From Tethya wilhelma (Eukaryota > Porifera > Demospongiae > Tethyida > Tethyidae), in NCBI GenBank assembly GCA_964030475.1, contig CAXIPT010000003.1, forward strand, positions 805,023 through 869,022: DNA of 64,000 nt. The letters run 5' to 3'. Position 1 is the first letter of the stretch. The number at the start of each line of letters is the position of its first letter. Under the pieces are notes generated by a model. The model did not search any database and was not told the origin of the DNA. It saw nothing but the letters and a program-made list of their open reading frames with translations. Below, piece after piece: positions 31,262-42,524 of the stretch. Made by a program: the position numbers and the translations under genes.

Positions 31262-31903
31262 AGGGATCAAAATATCATACGTACGGTAGTACGTATAGTA
31301 GGAATGGGTCGAATGTCCCATAGACACTATACAAAATGTTGGCCACCATAAAAATCTAGTCAAACAAAATTAAACCTTCAAAGTTGCTCAGAAGCTCTCA
31401 CTGACAGATTACCAACTGCATGCAAGGCCTAAAACTCACAAAAAGTTTCTGCAGCACTCGTAGAGAGCGCTAGTGGGAAGCCACCATAGTGCCATTTTTG
31501 TTCATCTAACTTACGTACGTACGTACGTACGTACTTACTTCCTAACTGACTTACTTGAAAAGGATTTCCAGAGACCCAGAATGTGTTGAGCCAACTTTGA
31601 CAGCACAAAGTAAGTTCTTTTCATGGGTACTACATTCCTTGATACTCGTTTTCATCATAAATAGGCCTAAACAAAAACTAGAAAGCTTTAAAACTTAGCG
31701 TATAAATTCATGTACTACAATGCAGCCATCTTTGTAGGTAGAGTTCAAAGGTCATTATCTATCCACGTGGCATTTTATACGCATGCGCATTAAATTAGCT
31801 TGCTCCAGCATAATGTAGTGCATATAGCTGCTACTCAGGCTTTTTGTAGGGACTAACCAGTCTCTGATAGTCTCCACACTATACTGTTAAAAAAAGTGAA
31901 TGA
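31262..31903. repeat. Interspersed repeat R2 (antisense copy)
   Basis: The reverse complement matches 46220-47330 over its length apart from an insertion there (46418-46905). It begins catacgtacggtagtacg and reaches the family A MITE at 31904. Contains a (TACG)n stretch near 31511. Non-coding. Confidence 0.75.
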
Positions 31904-32320
31904 ACAAGTAGTAAAAATTTTAAAAAAATAAATAGTGTAGGAATGGGCAGTGCGGTAAAAAGTATTGGAACAAGGCATGGTCTCAATTTCGACACATGAC
32001 TACTTCATTTTTATGCCCAACTCTTGGCTGGCAGTCTAGTTTAAGTTAGATACCTGTCTGTTATAGTTTACTCCACTTCTTTAGTAGCCAAGTGATTATA
32101 GCTACAGTACTGAGAAATTTGAACCAATGCAAAGAATGAAGCTACGGTATTATTGTACAGATCATCGCAACACAACACTGATTCAGAAAATCCATATGAA
32201 GGATCAAGAATAAAAATGAAGTAGTCATGTGTCGAAATTGAGACCATGCCTTGTTCCAATACTTTTTACCGCACTGCCCATTCCTACACTATTTATTTTT
32301 TTAAAATTTTTACTACTTGT
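31904..32320. mobile_element. Foldback MITE, family A (copy 3)
   Basis: Arms 31904-32013 and 32212-32320 are inverted copies of each other, ending acaagtagtaaaaat / atttttactacttgt. Confidence 0.85.
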
Positions 32321-32384
32321 ATTAATAGAATAATAATAATTAATTTTATGGCCTCATCTTTAAGTACACACTCTCTGACAACGT

Positions 32385-33067
32385 ACAACAGACAACTGTG
32401 AACTAAAGTCAAATGAAACATTGAAAATTCGAGGACACTGCCAATGCCTAATTCACCACGCGAAACAGCACCTATTTTTATCCTACTATCAGAAAATACT
32501 GGTACATCAAGCACTCTTTTTTCAAAAATAATCTTGCTCTCATACGTCAGCTAGTTCACATTATATACAAATAGACAGGAATTTGAAGCTAAAGTATATC
32601 CTTTACTTTTTGCCAGACGAGGAGTACCAGAGAAAGCGTCTGGTTATCTGCAGGAAGAAATTGAGGTCATGTTTTACTTTTTTGGAACGAAAGTATTTAA
32701 GCACATGATTATAGTTGCCACTCTCTCTCAATGGGCCCAATATGTTGCAAATCCATTTGAACAAAAGCAGCTATTGATCATGTGAAAGGAGTGCTTCTAA
32801 CAGCTGTCAAGACAGTTGTAGGCGATGACTTTTGAATGTCCTCCTATTGTCTACATTGGCAAGGATGATAGTGGTGTAGAGATAAGGAGAAAGCTGGATG
32901 CAGCAAGACCAGACAAACAGGATCATATGCATTTTGAGATGAGAAACGTCTGCTCAAAATGTGCTACTAAACTTATCTATATTGAGGGAACTAATGAATG
33001 CGTTTCTGTATGTGACTCAGCTGGAGAAAGAAGCACAGAATCATGTTGCCTAATGTTTCACTCATGA
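32385..33067 (+). pseudogene. AIG1-like GTPase pseudogene B
   Basis: Pieces in different frames match GTPase E: AAACATTGAAAATTCG (the KIRVLDVPG region, degraded), YILYFLPDEEYQRKR, FGTKVFKHMIIVATLSQ (frames mixed), NPFEQK, and from 32825 an intact stretch FECPPIVYIGKDDSGVEIRRKLDAARPDK (shown in part) to CSKCATKLIYIEG. The P-loop and C-terminal Cys motif are absent and several frameshifts and stops intervene. Confidence 0.85.
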
Positions 33068-33231
33068 TATTTATGGCGGACAAAAAAAAAAGAATTAAGT
33101 AACATAGCATTGATAGCAAACAGACACTGTGATCCATGCACAAAACATTGAGATATGTCTTGAAGGAAAAATAGTCTCATTTTTTAAACTTGACATATGG
33201 GTCAGACTGTGTATAAAACTGTCACTTACTG

Positions 33232-33381
33232 CTACTCAAACTTGGAAGTCTCCCCAAACCTTGGTTTCCCAGGTTTTATTTCAGTATAAGTCATTCTCTC
33301 TCTGGAACAACTGCCACTGAGATGGAGGACAATGAATACCAGCAGTACACAACACAAACCAAGAGCCAATAGAGAACAGGC
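33232..33381 (-). pseudogene. Orphan exon 4 of the four-TM protein (copy 3)
   Basis: 150 nt with intact acceptor and stop: ACSLLALGLCCVLLVFIVLHL membrane segment, then MTYTEIKPGKPRFGE. Only a decayed exon 3 (34867-35030) lies upstream of it, so the gene is dead. Its position 165 bp after GTPase pseudogene B repeats the order seen at 59.6-60.0 kb. Confidence 0.85.
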
Positions 33382-34190
33382 CTGAACATGTGTGCCAGTG
33401 CATGTACATATACAATAATCATAATAATTATTTATAATGTTCCTTATATTGCTAGCATTGTTATGTAATTTATCCCGCATGACCTGGTATATATCAGTTG
33501 TATATGCCAATCACATAATACGTGTATATGATGTGTGTTACTATTGCTACATACATGCACACGTGGGGTTAGCACACATACTTGTGGTAAGATTGACCAC
33601 AATCAACCACAGTGACTCAAAACTTTAGGGTAGAAAGGGGGCAAGTGAGCTTGAACTCTACAGGTAGACAAAACTACATGTAGGATTTTTAAGCCACAAA
33701 ATGTCAATATTATTATTCTCTTGGAATCTATGATCATTATTATGTAGAAACTAAGATGTACGTAAAACTCAGTAATTAAAACCTCTGAACAAAGGACACT
33801 TTCGAGATAGTATAAATTCAGCTTGTTTGTTTTTGTAGAGAGGTTGTCCTCTTCTCGGAGGTTCTGTTTGTATGCTACAATCTATATGGAAGTTTGGGAA
33901 TGAAGAATTTTCTTTGTTGGGAGATTTATAATACAGCACCCCTATCTGGGATGGTCCACTATCAGAGGTTCCACTGTATCATCAAACATGACCAGTAACA
34001 TTACAATTTGGTTACCATACACTACAGCTTGTAATAACAGCTGACCATGCACAAAGATATTGTTACAAATTGCAAGTAGTAAAAGAAATGTATGGTACAC
34101 AGATGCAAATATGTACATCTTCCTAGCCTACAAATACAATATAAAATCATGATTTCTTTTTAGTTACTTCTAATCAACTATATAATTATA
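33382..34190. other. Gene-free stretch
   Basis: Would be intron between the orphan exons. AT-rich, no long ORF or repeat recognised apart from phrases shared with 36180-36330 and 60170-60330 (agtaaacttgggggc-type). Confidence 0.4.
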
Positions 34191-34413
34191 TACCGTATAG
34201 CGGGTAAACTTGGAGAGAATTAAATTTGACGAATTGGCGAATTATTCTTCAAATCGCCAAATTAAAAATCGCCAAACAGTTTAATACGCACGGCGTGCGT
34301 GCATATAAACTATGCAGCGTACGGAATTGAATCGCCAAATTAAAAATCGCCAACAATCCCAAAATGGGAATTCGCCAAATTTTAAGCCTACCAAATTTAC
34401 TCACTATACGGTA
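34191..34413. mobile_element. MITE, CCGTATAGCG family
   Basis: Ends taccgtatagcgggtaaact and tttactcactatacggta; interior cgccaaa inverted phrases; highly similar to 24619-24800. Confidence 0.85.
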
Positions 34414-34529
34414 TGATTATACTGACACGTTTCTATAGCACGTGTGGATGGCTCGACTTATATGGATGTTGAGAGATTGACATATGCATGACTGTGCAAA
34501 CATGCATAATGTATGTGATGTATGTTCGT

Positions 34530-34593
34530 ATACCCAGGCCCCTCCCTTCTTTGTGAAAGGTTATAAAAGGGAGAGCTTGGGTACGAGGCTATA
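34530..34593. repeat. Miniature hairpin (CCCAGGC...GCTTGGG)
   Basis: cgtatacccaggcccctccc pairs with gggagagcttgggtacgag. Same small foldback at 36418-36473, 60592-60653, 61199-61259, 55257-55306 and 63552-63602. Confidence 0.7.
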
Positions 34594-34866
34594 TAATAGG
34601 ACTGCGAAATAAGCCACTATAACTACCATTAAAAAAAGCGCCAACAGGCCTATCTCGTATACAAGTTTTGCCCTCATCTCATATAAATTTGAGTGTTAGT
34701 TGTTTTGATCTAATACCTATCTCATATAAATTTGAGTGGTAGTTAATATCTAAATTTTGGTATAACTCATAATTATAATTTTGAGTGGTAGTTCAGTATG
34801 GCATAATATTCCAGGGTCATAACTTTGATTGAACACAATAATTCAATTTGTTAATGACAGACTCAC

Positions 34867-35030
34867 AGCAGTTGCAGCCACCTCTGTCTGTAAGGTCTTG
34901 ACAATGTCTCTTGACTTCAGATGTATTTATATAAACGCAATGTCTTCACTCCAGTCTTTGGCAGTGCCCCGGATGGTCCCCAGTACTCCAGCCACTCCAT
35001 AGCCACAGGTAGCAAACAACACTTACCAAA
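34867..35030 (-). pseudogene. Decayed exon 3 of the four-TM protein (copy 3)
   Basis: Aligns with 36514-36666 but has an inserted tatttatataaac-like stretch and other indels that break the frame. Another decayed exon 3 lies at 56738-56890. Confidence 0.8.
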
Positions 35031-35329
35031 TCATTAATCTAACCGTATAGTGAGACTCCGTTTCATCTGTAGTACGCCTTTTTATACTCTTTGCTGCCAA
35101 AAAGGTAGCAAACAAAATCTGGTACATTATGGAGCAGGTAAAGGTCGTCAATAGACCACGTGGTTTTAACACACTTGACCTTTGTCTAATGAGGTCACTG
35201 ATTGATTTTCTTATATCTCCAGAAGCAATGGTTATTGAAGTATTCCGAAGCTTTTTCTGAACTGAGCACTATTGATTTAGGGGGGGATATCTCTTTTTTT
35301 CTTCTGCAGAGCCTTTATTCTCCCGCTAC

Positions 35330-35330
35330 N
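35330..35330. other. Single N: probable contig join
   Basis: Sequence left of it matches up to 57173; sequence right of it matches from 59593. The 2.4 kb that lies between these points in the other block, with a whole GTPase gene, is missing here. Confidence 0.75.
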
Positions 35331-35410
35331 CTTACAAAGAGAAAGAATTTGAGAAGTATTATGTAGATCATAGCAACAAGATACCACAATTCGCATTCAT
35401 CGACAATTAA
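35331..35410 (+). pseudogene. Orphan C-terminal end of an AIG1-like GTPase
   Basis: Encodes YKEKEFEKYYVDHSNKIPQF... to a stop, nearly identical to 59597-59686. The body of the gene is lost at the N. Confidence 0.85.
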
Positions 35411-35511
35411 TTGTATCGTTACATGATCATATCTCTCACAAACTAGCTGGATTTAACTTATGGTGCTATAACAAACTTAATAATCATCAAAAGTTACTCT
35501 AATGTATGTGA

Positions 35512-35720
35512 TACCGTATAGCGGGTATTTTCCGTGGGGTAAAGTTTTCATGGTTTTCGTGGTTGACGGACAAACCACGAAATTTTTACCACAAATAAAG
35601 GCTGGGTTGTGGTTAATCCATACATGCTGTATACGTGACCACAAAATTTTTTCCACGAATCAGCGAAGTTTTCAAAGACCACGAAAATTTTACCCCCTGA
35701 AAAATACCCGCTATACGGTA
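35512..35720. mobile_element. MITE, CCGTATAGCG family (ccacgaaa variant)
   Basis: Ends taccgtatagcgggtatttt and aaaatacccgctatacggta; interior ccacgaaa / tttcgtgg inverted pairs. Confidence 0.85.
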
Positions 35721-35830
35721 AGTTTCATTGTAATTTTCAAAATTATTATTACAAAATTATTGTATTTTTCTTTTATAAAACAGACTATAATACTTTACTA
35801 ATATGGACAGTATTGAATTTGTATTCTTGT

Positions 35831-38064
35831 TTACTCAAACTTGGAAGCCTCCCCAAACCTTGGTTTCCCAGGTTTTATTTCAGTATAAGTCATTCTCTCT
35901 TTATTACAACTGCCACTGAGATGGAGGACGATGAATACCAGCAGTACACAACACAAAACAAGAGCCAATAGAGAGCAGGCCTACATGTACATGTGTGTAT
36001 GTAGCAATAGCAGTATACGTGATTTGGTGTACAACTGATCGTATATACCAGGTCAGAGATATAGGTTAGCTCTTCCCTCTATTCTTACTGTTAGTATAAG
36101 GTCAAAGGAGAGAGCCTGGTACGAGGCAAAGTATAGGTTACTTATGAAAGGGGGTTACACCAACTTGTGGTTAGAATGACCACATGCAATCCACCCCATG
36201 AAAGTAAACTTGGGGGCAAGCCTGCTTTGGCAAGACTACTAAGAAATGTGTAGTACACACTCGGAGGCAAATATGGGCATTTTCCTAGCCTACAAATACA
36301 ATATAAAAATCATGATTTCTTTTTAGTAACTTCTATAATTGACACGTTCCGTTAACACATGTGGATAGCTTGACCACACTACTAGGCAAACATGCATAAT
36401 GTATGTGATGTAGGTTCGTATACCCAGGCCCCTCCCTTCTTTGTGAAAGGTTAATGGGGAGAGCCTGGGTGCAATGATCAAACACAATAGTTCATTGTTA
36501 ATGACTAACTCACAGCAGTTGCAGCAATCTCTGTCTGTATGGTCTTGACAATGTCTCTTGACTTCAGATGAGGCACAATGTCTTCACTCCAGTCTTTGGC
36601 AGTGATGGCCCCCAGTACTCCAGCCACTCCATAGCCACAGGTAGCAAACAACACCAGGAGAAAATCCTATCAAAACATAAGACAATCACAGCATTGGAGA
36701 TAAGCAAGAATCAAATTTTCCCCACCCCCCCCCAAAAAAACAAAAACACTGTCGAAATAGTGGTTAGTTGTGCCTCAAATACAGAGTATCATGAGACCTC
36801 ATCAAATGTACAGCAATACAGTACAAGATTACAGTATTACCGCATATCCTTGACATAGGCAATCTGTCAGGTGCAAATTCCTAGCATATTTTTCTACAGA
36901 AAAGTGTCCTAGTTCAAAAGACTAATATTGCACTCTTACCAGAGCTGTCATCACTCTCCCTAGCTTCAGCTGCTCGCATCCACAAGGTCTTATCAGCACC
37001 ATGAGGAGACCTAGAGGTATGACAAGTCCTGACACTATAGCAACAGCTCCCGTGGCTTCTAGCTTGGTTCTGATGGTGGGGTTAGTGAGATCAATGATGT
37101 GAGGGAGCCGAATTTCTTTGGGTAGGTTTTTGTCCGTGCTTTTTAACTCTATTGTCTCTCTGAGAGTGAAGACTGCGGCTACGACTGCTCCAATGCACGC
37201 CAACTGTAGGAAAATTGTATAGAAATTATAAAATAGTCTTAAGTATACACTGTACATCACATCATCATAATTATTGTGAAAGTGCATACTAAAACCATAC
37301 AATGACTATAATTCATGTTACTGTCTAATATATAGTCATTAATTGAAAACTATTGATAGATATATGTAAGTGACTTAGAGGCACATAATGACATATATTC
37401 CTAGATAACAACTTTTGTGTACTACCCATGTCGGCTCGGATTGAAGCTCTATAGGAGCATCACAAACACATAGGCACACACACACACAGGCCAGACTCTC
37501 TGCAAAAAATGCTTAGACTTCTCAACATTCCTTCTCTCTCCAACCGCAGGCAATACCTTAAACTCACAACCATGTACAACATCATACACAATGCAATGTA
37601 CTTCCCTTCTGGTGTTTTTATACCTCACCACTCTGAATATAATAGTCACTTACGTAATCGTGTATATAATACTCATAGATTTAATAGACCCTTTGCCCAA
37701 AGTAATTACTTACTGTCATCATTTGTACCTAATGTAATCACAACATGGAACAATTTACCAGACTCAGTTGTGTCCTCTGATACCATTTCTGCTTTTAAAC
37801 GTTTACTTTCAAATCATCTTTCAGAAGACTTATGAACTAGAATAGTGTTTTTATTTCCTTACATAGACACATGTCTTACATTAGCATTTTGTTGTGCTAC
37901 TCATGTTGTCTTTTGTCATTTAATCGACAAAAATTTTCATAGAGAAAAAAAAAAAAAAAAAAAATGCGGAGAGTCTGGCTAGCGAGACTAGGCCACACAG
38001 GCAGGCTTACCATAGCCAAGAATTGGACAATAGAGACCATCAATCCTGTCTTAGTAAACGCCAT
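35831..38064 (-). CDS. Four-TM membrane protein, copy 1 (four exons)
   Basis: Exons 38011-38064, 36940-37203, 36514-36666 and 35831-35980, all with GT-AG ends and phase 0, giving 205 residues. TM1 spans exons 1-2 (LMVSIVQFLAM joined to LACIGAVVAAVFTL), TM2 TGAVAIVSGLVIPLGLLMVLI, TM3 DFLLVLFATCGYGVAGVLGAI, TM4 ACSLLALGLCCVLLVFIVLHL. The loop between TM1 and TM2 is about 45 residues, and a charged cytoplasmic tail ends EIKPGKPRFGEASKFE. The topology recalls claudin/tetraspan-type proteins, but I see no W-GLW-C-C claudin motif and do not name the family. Divergent from dehydrogenase copy 1 across 162 bp. A second intact copy lies at 59893-62379. Confidence 0.8.
37505..37964 (+). mobile_element. 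5'-truncated LINE (non-LTR retrotransposon) 3' end
   Basis: A 108-codon ORF (SLSNRRQYLKLTTMYNIIH ... SFVPNVITTWNNLPDSVV ... FKRLLSNHL) has the pattern of the C-terminal end of LINE reverse transcriptases, followed by a 3' UTR and a poly-A run ending at 37964. It sits in intron 1 of the four-TM gene, antisense to it, between short inverted sequences gccagactctctgc / gcggagagtctggc that may be an older foldback host. Confidence 0.75.
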
Positions 38065-38226
38065 ATCTTCACTTTAGTCTTAGTAGCTGTTTATTTCGAG
38101 ATGAGAGCTAGACAGATGCGTTTACCGCATACACGTACCCACTCGCAGCACATGACCATACACTTGGCAATGGTCGTCAATTCTACTTGTCAGTGACCTA
38201 ATAAAGAGGCGGGGCTAGTCACCAAG
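38065..38226. promoter_or_regulatory. Putative bidirectional promoter (four-TM gene / dehydrogenase, copy 1)
   Basis: Only 162 bp separate two divergent start codons. It holds aatggtcgtcaatt (38169-38182; complement TTGACGACC) and gaggcggggct, a GC-box-like site. The paralogous spacer 62380-62550 keeps both elements. Confidence 0.6.
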
Positions 38227-38273
38227 ATGTCAGCTGCACCACCCCCCATATCGACTCTAAGACTGGTGAAAGA

Positions 38274-38655
38274 TAGTCTGGGGACCAGACCCTTCCTTTC
38301 TTGCTAGCAAGGGTCTGGCAAATAACCTAGTAGTAGCACGGATCCTCGAGACGTGCCCGCATAATGATATTCATGGGCTTTAAAATGATATTCATAATTT
38401 GTAAACCACGAAGCCCTGTTGCTACTATGCTAATGCTGCAGCAGCGAAGCCAAGCATATGTAGCTGTGGAGTAACACAACCACAAGGCCTTTGATAAGGC
38501 CCATGAATATCATTATGCGGGCACGTCTCGATTTTGGACGTGGATCCGTGCTACTACTAGGTTATTTGCCATGCAGACCCTTTCTTTCCTTTTTTTTCTC
38601 CGCCTATTCCCCACCCCCCTAAAAACTAGCAAGAAAGGGTCTGGTGTCCAGACTA
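38274..38655. mobile_element. Foldback MITE in dehydrogenase exon 1, 9-bp target duplication
   Basis: Long inverted arms (tagtctgg...agaccctt and complement; inner cgtgcccgcataatgatattc pair, shown in part) flanked by ggtgaaaga on both sides (38265-38273, 38656-38664). The uninterrupted site exists at 62590. A 9-bp duplication suits Mutator-like elements, an inference. Confidence 0.9.
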
Positions 38656-38727
38656 GGTGAAAGAGGAGCCCGTCTCTTCCTACAAGTGCAAGGAGGTTCT
38701 TCTCTCTCCCCCTCAAGGTGATGAGCT

Positions 38728-40166
38728 GTCACTGGAATTTTGGTCCTGAAAATTTCGGTCCCCCGGACCAAAATTTTCGATGAATTTTCTGAAATTTTTG
38801 GTCCGGGTCCATTTTTTTCGGAATCCTGTGCTGAAAATTTTGATCCCCCTCTGAAAATTTTGGTCCTAGGTGTGCGCTACCCTGGACCATAATTTTCAGG
38901 CAACCAATTAAAAGTTTTGGTCCGAGGAAGGTCAGTCTGGTCTCTCAATGGGGGTGGAGCAACATCCATTGCAAACATATTTCACGAATACATGCAAAGA
39001 GAAGAGGCAACAGCTAGACCCAGGAGATGCAGATTTAAAGAAGATTAGTCATCATCAAAATGGCTCCAGCTGAAGAACGATCAATTGTAGCTATTCTCTA
39101 TTCTTTTTGCAATATCAACCATCGATCTGACTGGACTTTAGTACAATATATTATATTTAATATTGATTAATAATATTATATATTTAAAGTCCAGTCAGAT
39201 CGATGGTTGATATTGCAAAAAGAATAGAAAATAGCTACAATTGATCGTTCTTCAGCTGGAGCCATTTTGATTTTGTATCATGCAGAACTGTACATAGCTT
39301 ATTGTTGTTTGTTTTATGACTGATTTTGATATGCTATTGATGGTAAATTGAGTTGATTTGGTGAGGGTGAAAAGTTGATGTTACATGTAGGAAGAATTGA
39401 ACTTGTGGAAAGTTGTATTGCACTGGGCCTGGGCATGGGGCCGGGGCCGGGGTGGGGGTTCGGATCACGTGGCCAGGAGTTCAGATTCGCCTGTGCGCTG
39501 CGGCACCAGGAACAGGACCTGTGAAGGTTCATGGAACTCCAACAGAGTTTGTAGAGACTACTCTTACATTTACCTAGACTTGTTCTACCCAGAAGCATCT
39601 TATAACAGAGTCTATAAAGCAGCCTGTGACTAGTGAGAACTTCCGCTTTCTTACTCGGACCAAAATTTTCAGGGTAGGGCCAAAGCAGAGGAGGTTCCGC
39701 GGGGTCAAAAGGTCAGGCGTAATTCCGTCGTTAATTGCATTCCTTTCTCCGTCCGAGTTAGTTTCTACTGGCCCTCTAATAGCTGTCTGCTGTTGCCGCA
39801 GTCTTGGAAGCGCTTAGATGGCAAAGGTAAGACGTTAAAAAAGCCTCAAACGACTTGAGAGCGCTACTAGACGGGCCAATAACAAGATAAAGGTCAAAGG
39901 TCATGCGTATGCCGTCTCTGGACAAATCTTTTGAAGGGCGCGATAGTTTAAAACAAGCATAAAGATGGTAGAAATTGTATAGGCTTGTTTTCAGCCCTGT
40001 AAGCTAGGGGCGCAATGGTAAACTCATTCAGCAATACATTATATATGGCGCACGTGATACTAATAACTTGACCCGTTGACCCTGCGGAACCTCCTCTGGG
40101 GCCAAAGTTTTCAATGATTCGCGAAAATTATGGCCGGCCGGACCAGAATTTTCGCCGGACCAAAAT
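38728..40166. mobile_element. 1.4 kb composite insertion in dehydrogenase exon 1
   Basis: Both ends carry inverted variants of attttggtcc-gaaaatt-ggtcc. The interior holds a strong hairpin (39054-39271) and a decayed third section near 39650-40160 again with ggaccaaaattttc phrases. No transposase seen. The empty site is at 62660 in the other copy. Confidence 0.75.
39054..39271. repeat. Long hairpin, arms about 87 bp
   Basis: atcaaaatggctccagctga ... and its almost perfect complement are separated by about 45 AT-rich bases. Probably a nested snap-back element; transcripts would form a long duplex. Confidence 0.9.
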
Positions 40167-41116
40167 CTACTCGTGAAGGTGGGCAAGGTGGCTCTGTGTG
40201 GGACTAACATCAGTCTCTATCTCTGGAATAATGGTAAGTTTTGTCATGTGTTGTGTTAAAGATTCATGTTCATGCTATGGTTGTATCACATCATGATGTG
40301 TGTTCATTTTTGAATTATCACCACAGTCAGATTTATGTTTATTTTCTCTCTTATTGTTATGGTAATTTGCTACCTGTGTGTGTGTGTGTGTGTGAAATGT
40401 GCCTGGACTGTCCCAGGATGATAGTTGCTGAAGAATTTGCAGAGTACCATTCACTCCTGGACATGAAATGGTCGGAGAGGTAAGATCCGTTTTACAACTA
40501 TTGGTCACTGTATGTACGTGTATGTACATAGGCATACATGTACACACACTCTCAGATCATTGCAGTTGGTCCAGAAGTCCTTCCAGATTATAAATCACAC
40601 TCGGCAAGAGAGTGTGTGTTGAGAATCACTTTTACTGAGATGTGTACACATGGTACGTAGGTGAATCAGTCGATTGGTATATAGATAGGCCTTGTGAAAT
40701 TATGCTAAAAAATTTACCTATTATTCTATTCTTAAGTTCCCAATACATGACCATATTATTCTTTTTCATGATCCCCATTATTCTCTTGGTAGCAGGCTCA
40801 TCATAGTAAAGTGTAGCAAGCTAATTTTGCACATTCACCTTATAAGGCTTGTAACAACACTAACAAGCCCACGACCAAAAATATAACAGTTTAACCATAT
40901 CCAAACTGCTTTTTGGAGTACATGGGGGGTTATGTGCATTCTCTTTGTCTGTAGTTATTGTACCTCAACAATCTTCATATTCATTCATGCATTCTTGTGT
41001 GATGACCATTACCAAAAATCACAAAATTTTTACCTATTATTCCAGCATTATTCTCAATGCTCCAAACTCCCTATTATTCTCAAAAATTAATTATGCTAGC
41101 ATAATTTCACAAGGCC

Positions 41117-42014
41117 TATATATATGGAGAGGGATTTGTGTCAAAAATAAAATGCGATCTGCTCTGCAAAAAATCGATTGGCAAAGCTGAAAAGTCTGCA
41201 AATTGATTGGCAAACTTGCAAAGTCAGCAATTCGATCTGCATGATCAATTGGCAAATTTGCAAAGTCAGCAATTCGATCTGCATGCAGCATGGTTTATCT
41301 GTACACAGTTTGAGACAAAAATAATGCGTCAACTGCGCAGATACGTGCAAATTAAATGCGACTTGCAGTATTCAAGAGCGCAGAAATTCACTTGGCTCAA
41401 AGAATTAAAGTCCTGGCCTAATCAGCTGATCCTTCTCTTATATCTGTATTCAATCTTTTAATTTTGTCACCTCCTTAATTGTATGTCGAGAGATCAGTAA
41501 TGATAATGATAATTTCCAGAATAATATAAACATGACAACAAGACAACCCCCTCTGCATGCTCTGCCCCCCTGCCCAACCATAAACAGTATAATAAATACA
41601 AAGGAATAATCAAGCCTCACTATATTAAAGTATGTAAAGTATTAATCGATAGTGTATGTATATATAATTATGCTGTTTATAATATTAATGTCCATATTTG
41701 TGCTAGTCTTTATTCATGGTGTTGTCTGATTTGTAACCGACTTGCTGGAAAAGGTCGTTTACAGCTAAAAGTTCGCAAATTTTACAAATCGCATTTAATT
41801 TTGTACAGGTGAGTTTCTCCGCAGATTGTAACGTGCGATCAATCATGCAGATCAAATTGCTGACTTTGCAAATTTGCCAATCAATCATGCAGATCGAATT
41901 GCTGACTTTGCAAGTTTGCCAATCAATTTGCAGACTTTTCAGCTTTTGTTAATCGATTTTCTGCAGAGCAGATCGCGTTTTATTTTTGACACAAATCCCT
42001 CTCCATATATATAT
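41117..42014. mobile_element. TIR element with subterminal repeats, about 0.9 kb
   Basis: Terminal arms of about 165 bp (tatatatggagagggatttg and complement) each contain two to three copies of a roughly 36-bp phrase with ttgcaaagtcagcaattcga. No transposase. Confidence 0.8.
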
Positions 42015-42164
42015 AGAGTGTAGGCACACAGACTGTTGGCATAATAGTTTGCAATATAATTACATACGTACATGATGAAGTCCATCATACACATTATAAC
42101 ACACACTCACACAAAGGGTGTGGTCCAGTTAGTTTTTTAGCTAGCAATTTTCAAGTACCTTATT

Positions 42165-42330
42165 AGGAAGTAAGTAAATAAGTCAGTTAGGAGAACAAAA
42201 ATGGCACCCTTGTGGCTTCCCAATAGTGCTCGTTACCGGTACCATTGGAAAGTTGTGAGTTTTATGCCTTGCAGTTGCCGGGTAACCTGTGTATTGCATA
42301 TCTATGTGACAGTCAGCCCATTCCTACGGC
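42165..42330. repeat. Interspersed repeat R2, fragment
   Basis: aagtcagttaggagaacaaa, aatggcaccc-tgtggcttccc and cccattcctacgg phrases shared with 46220-47330. Confidence 0.55.
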
Positions 42331-42524
42331 TATATACAATCAATACTATATAATCCATACATATGAATTGTATGCTACCTGTACATATGGTTAGCATCAC
42401 ATAATAATTTAAATTATTATTTTTAGCATAGATGCACAAAGTTAACAATAGTTGTATATACATGGCATTCAGTTATAAATTATTTTTTAAAATGTTATAA
42501 TTATTATTGTCAATGGTAAATTAC

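Larger units (their letters stand above)
38227..40652 (+). pseudogene. Tdh-type MDR dehydrogenase, 5' exons, copy 1 (disrupted)
   Basis: Exon 1 (MSAAPPPISTLRLVK ... ISLYLWNN) is cut into three pieces, 38227-38273, 38665-38727 and 40167-40233, by two inserted elements. Exon 2 (40435-40489) lacks one base against copy 2 (gcagag-taccatt), shifting the frame; exon 3 (40556-40652) is decayed. Exon 4 is not found. Compare the intact exons at 62551-63535. Confidence 0.85.
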
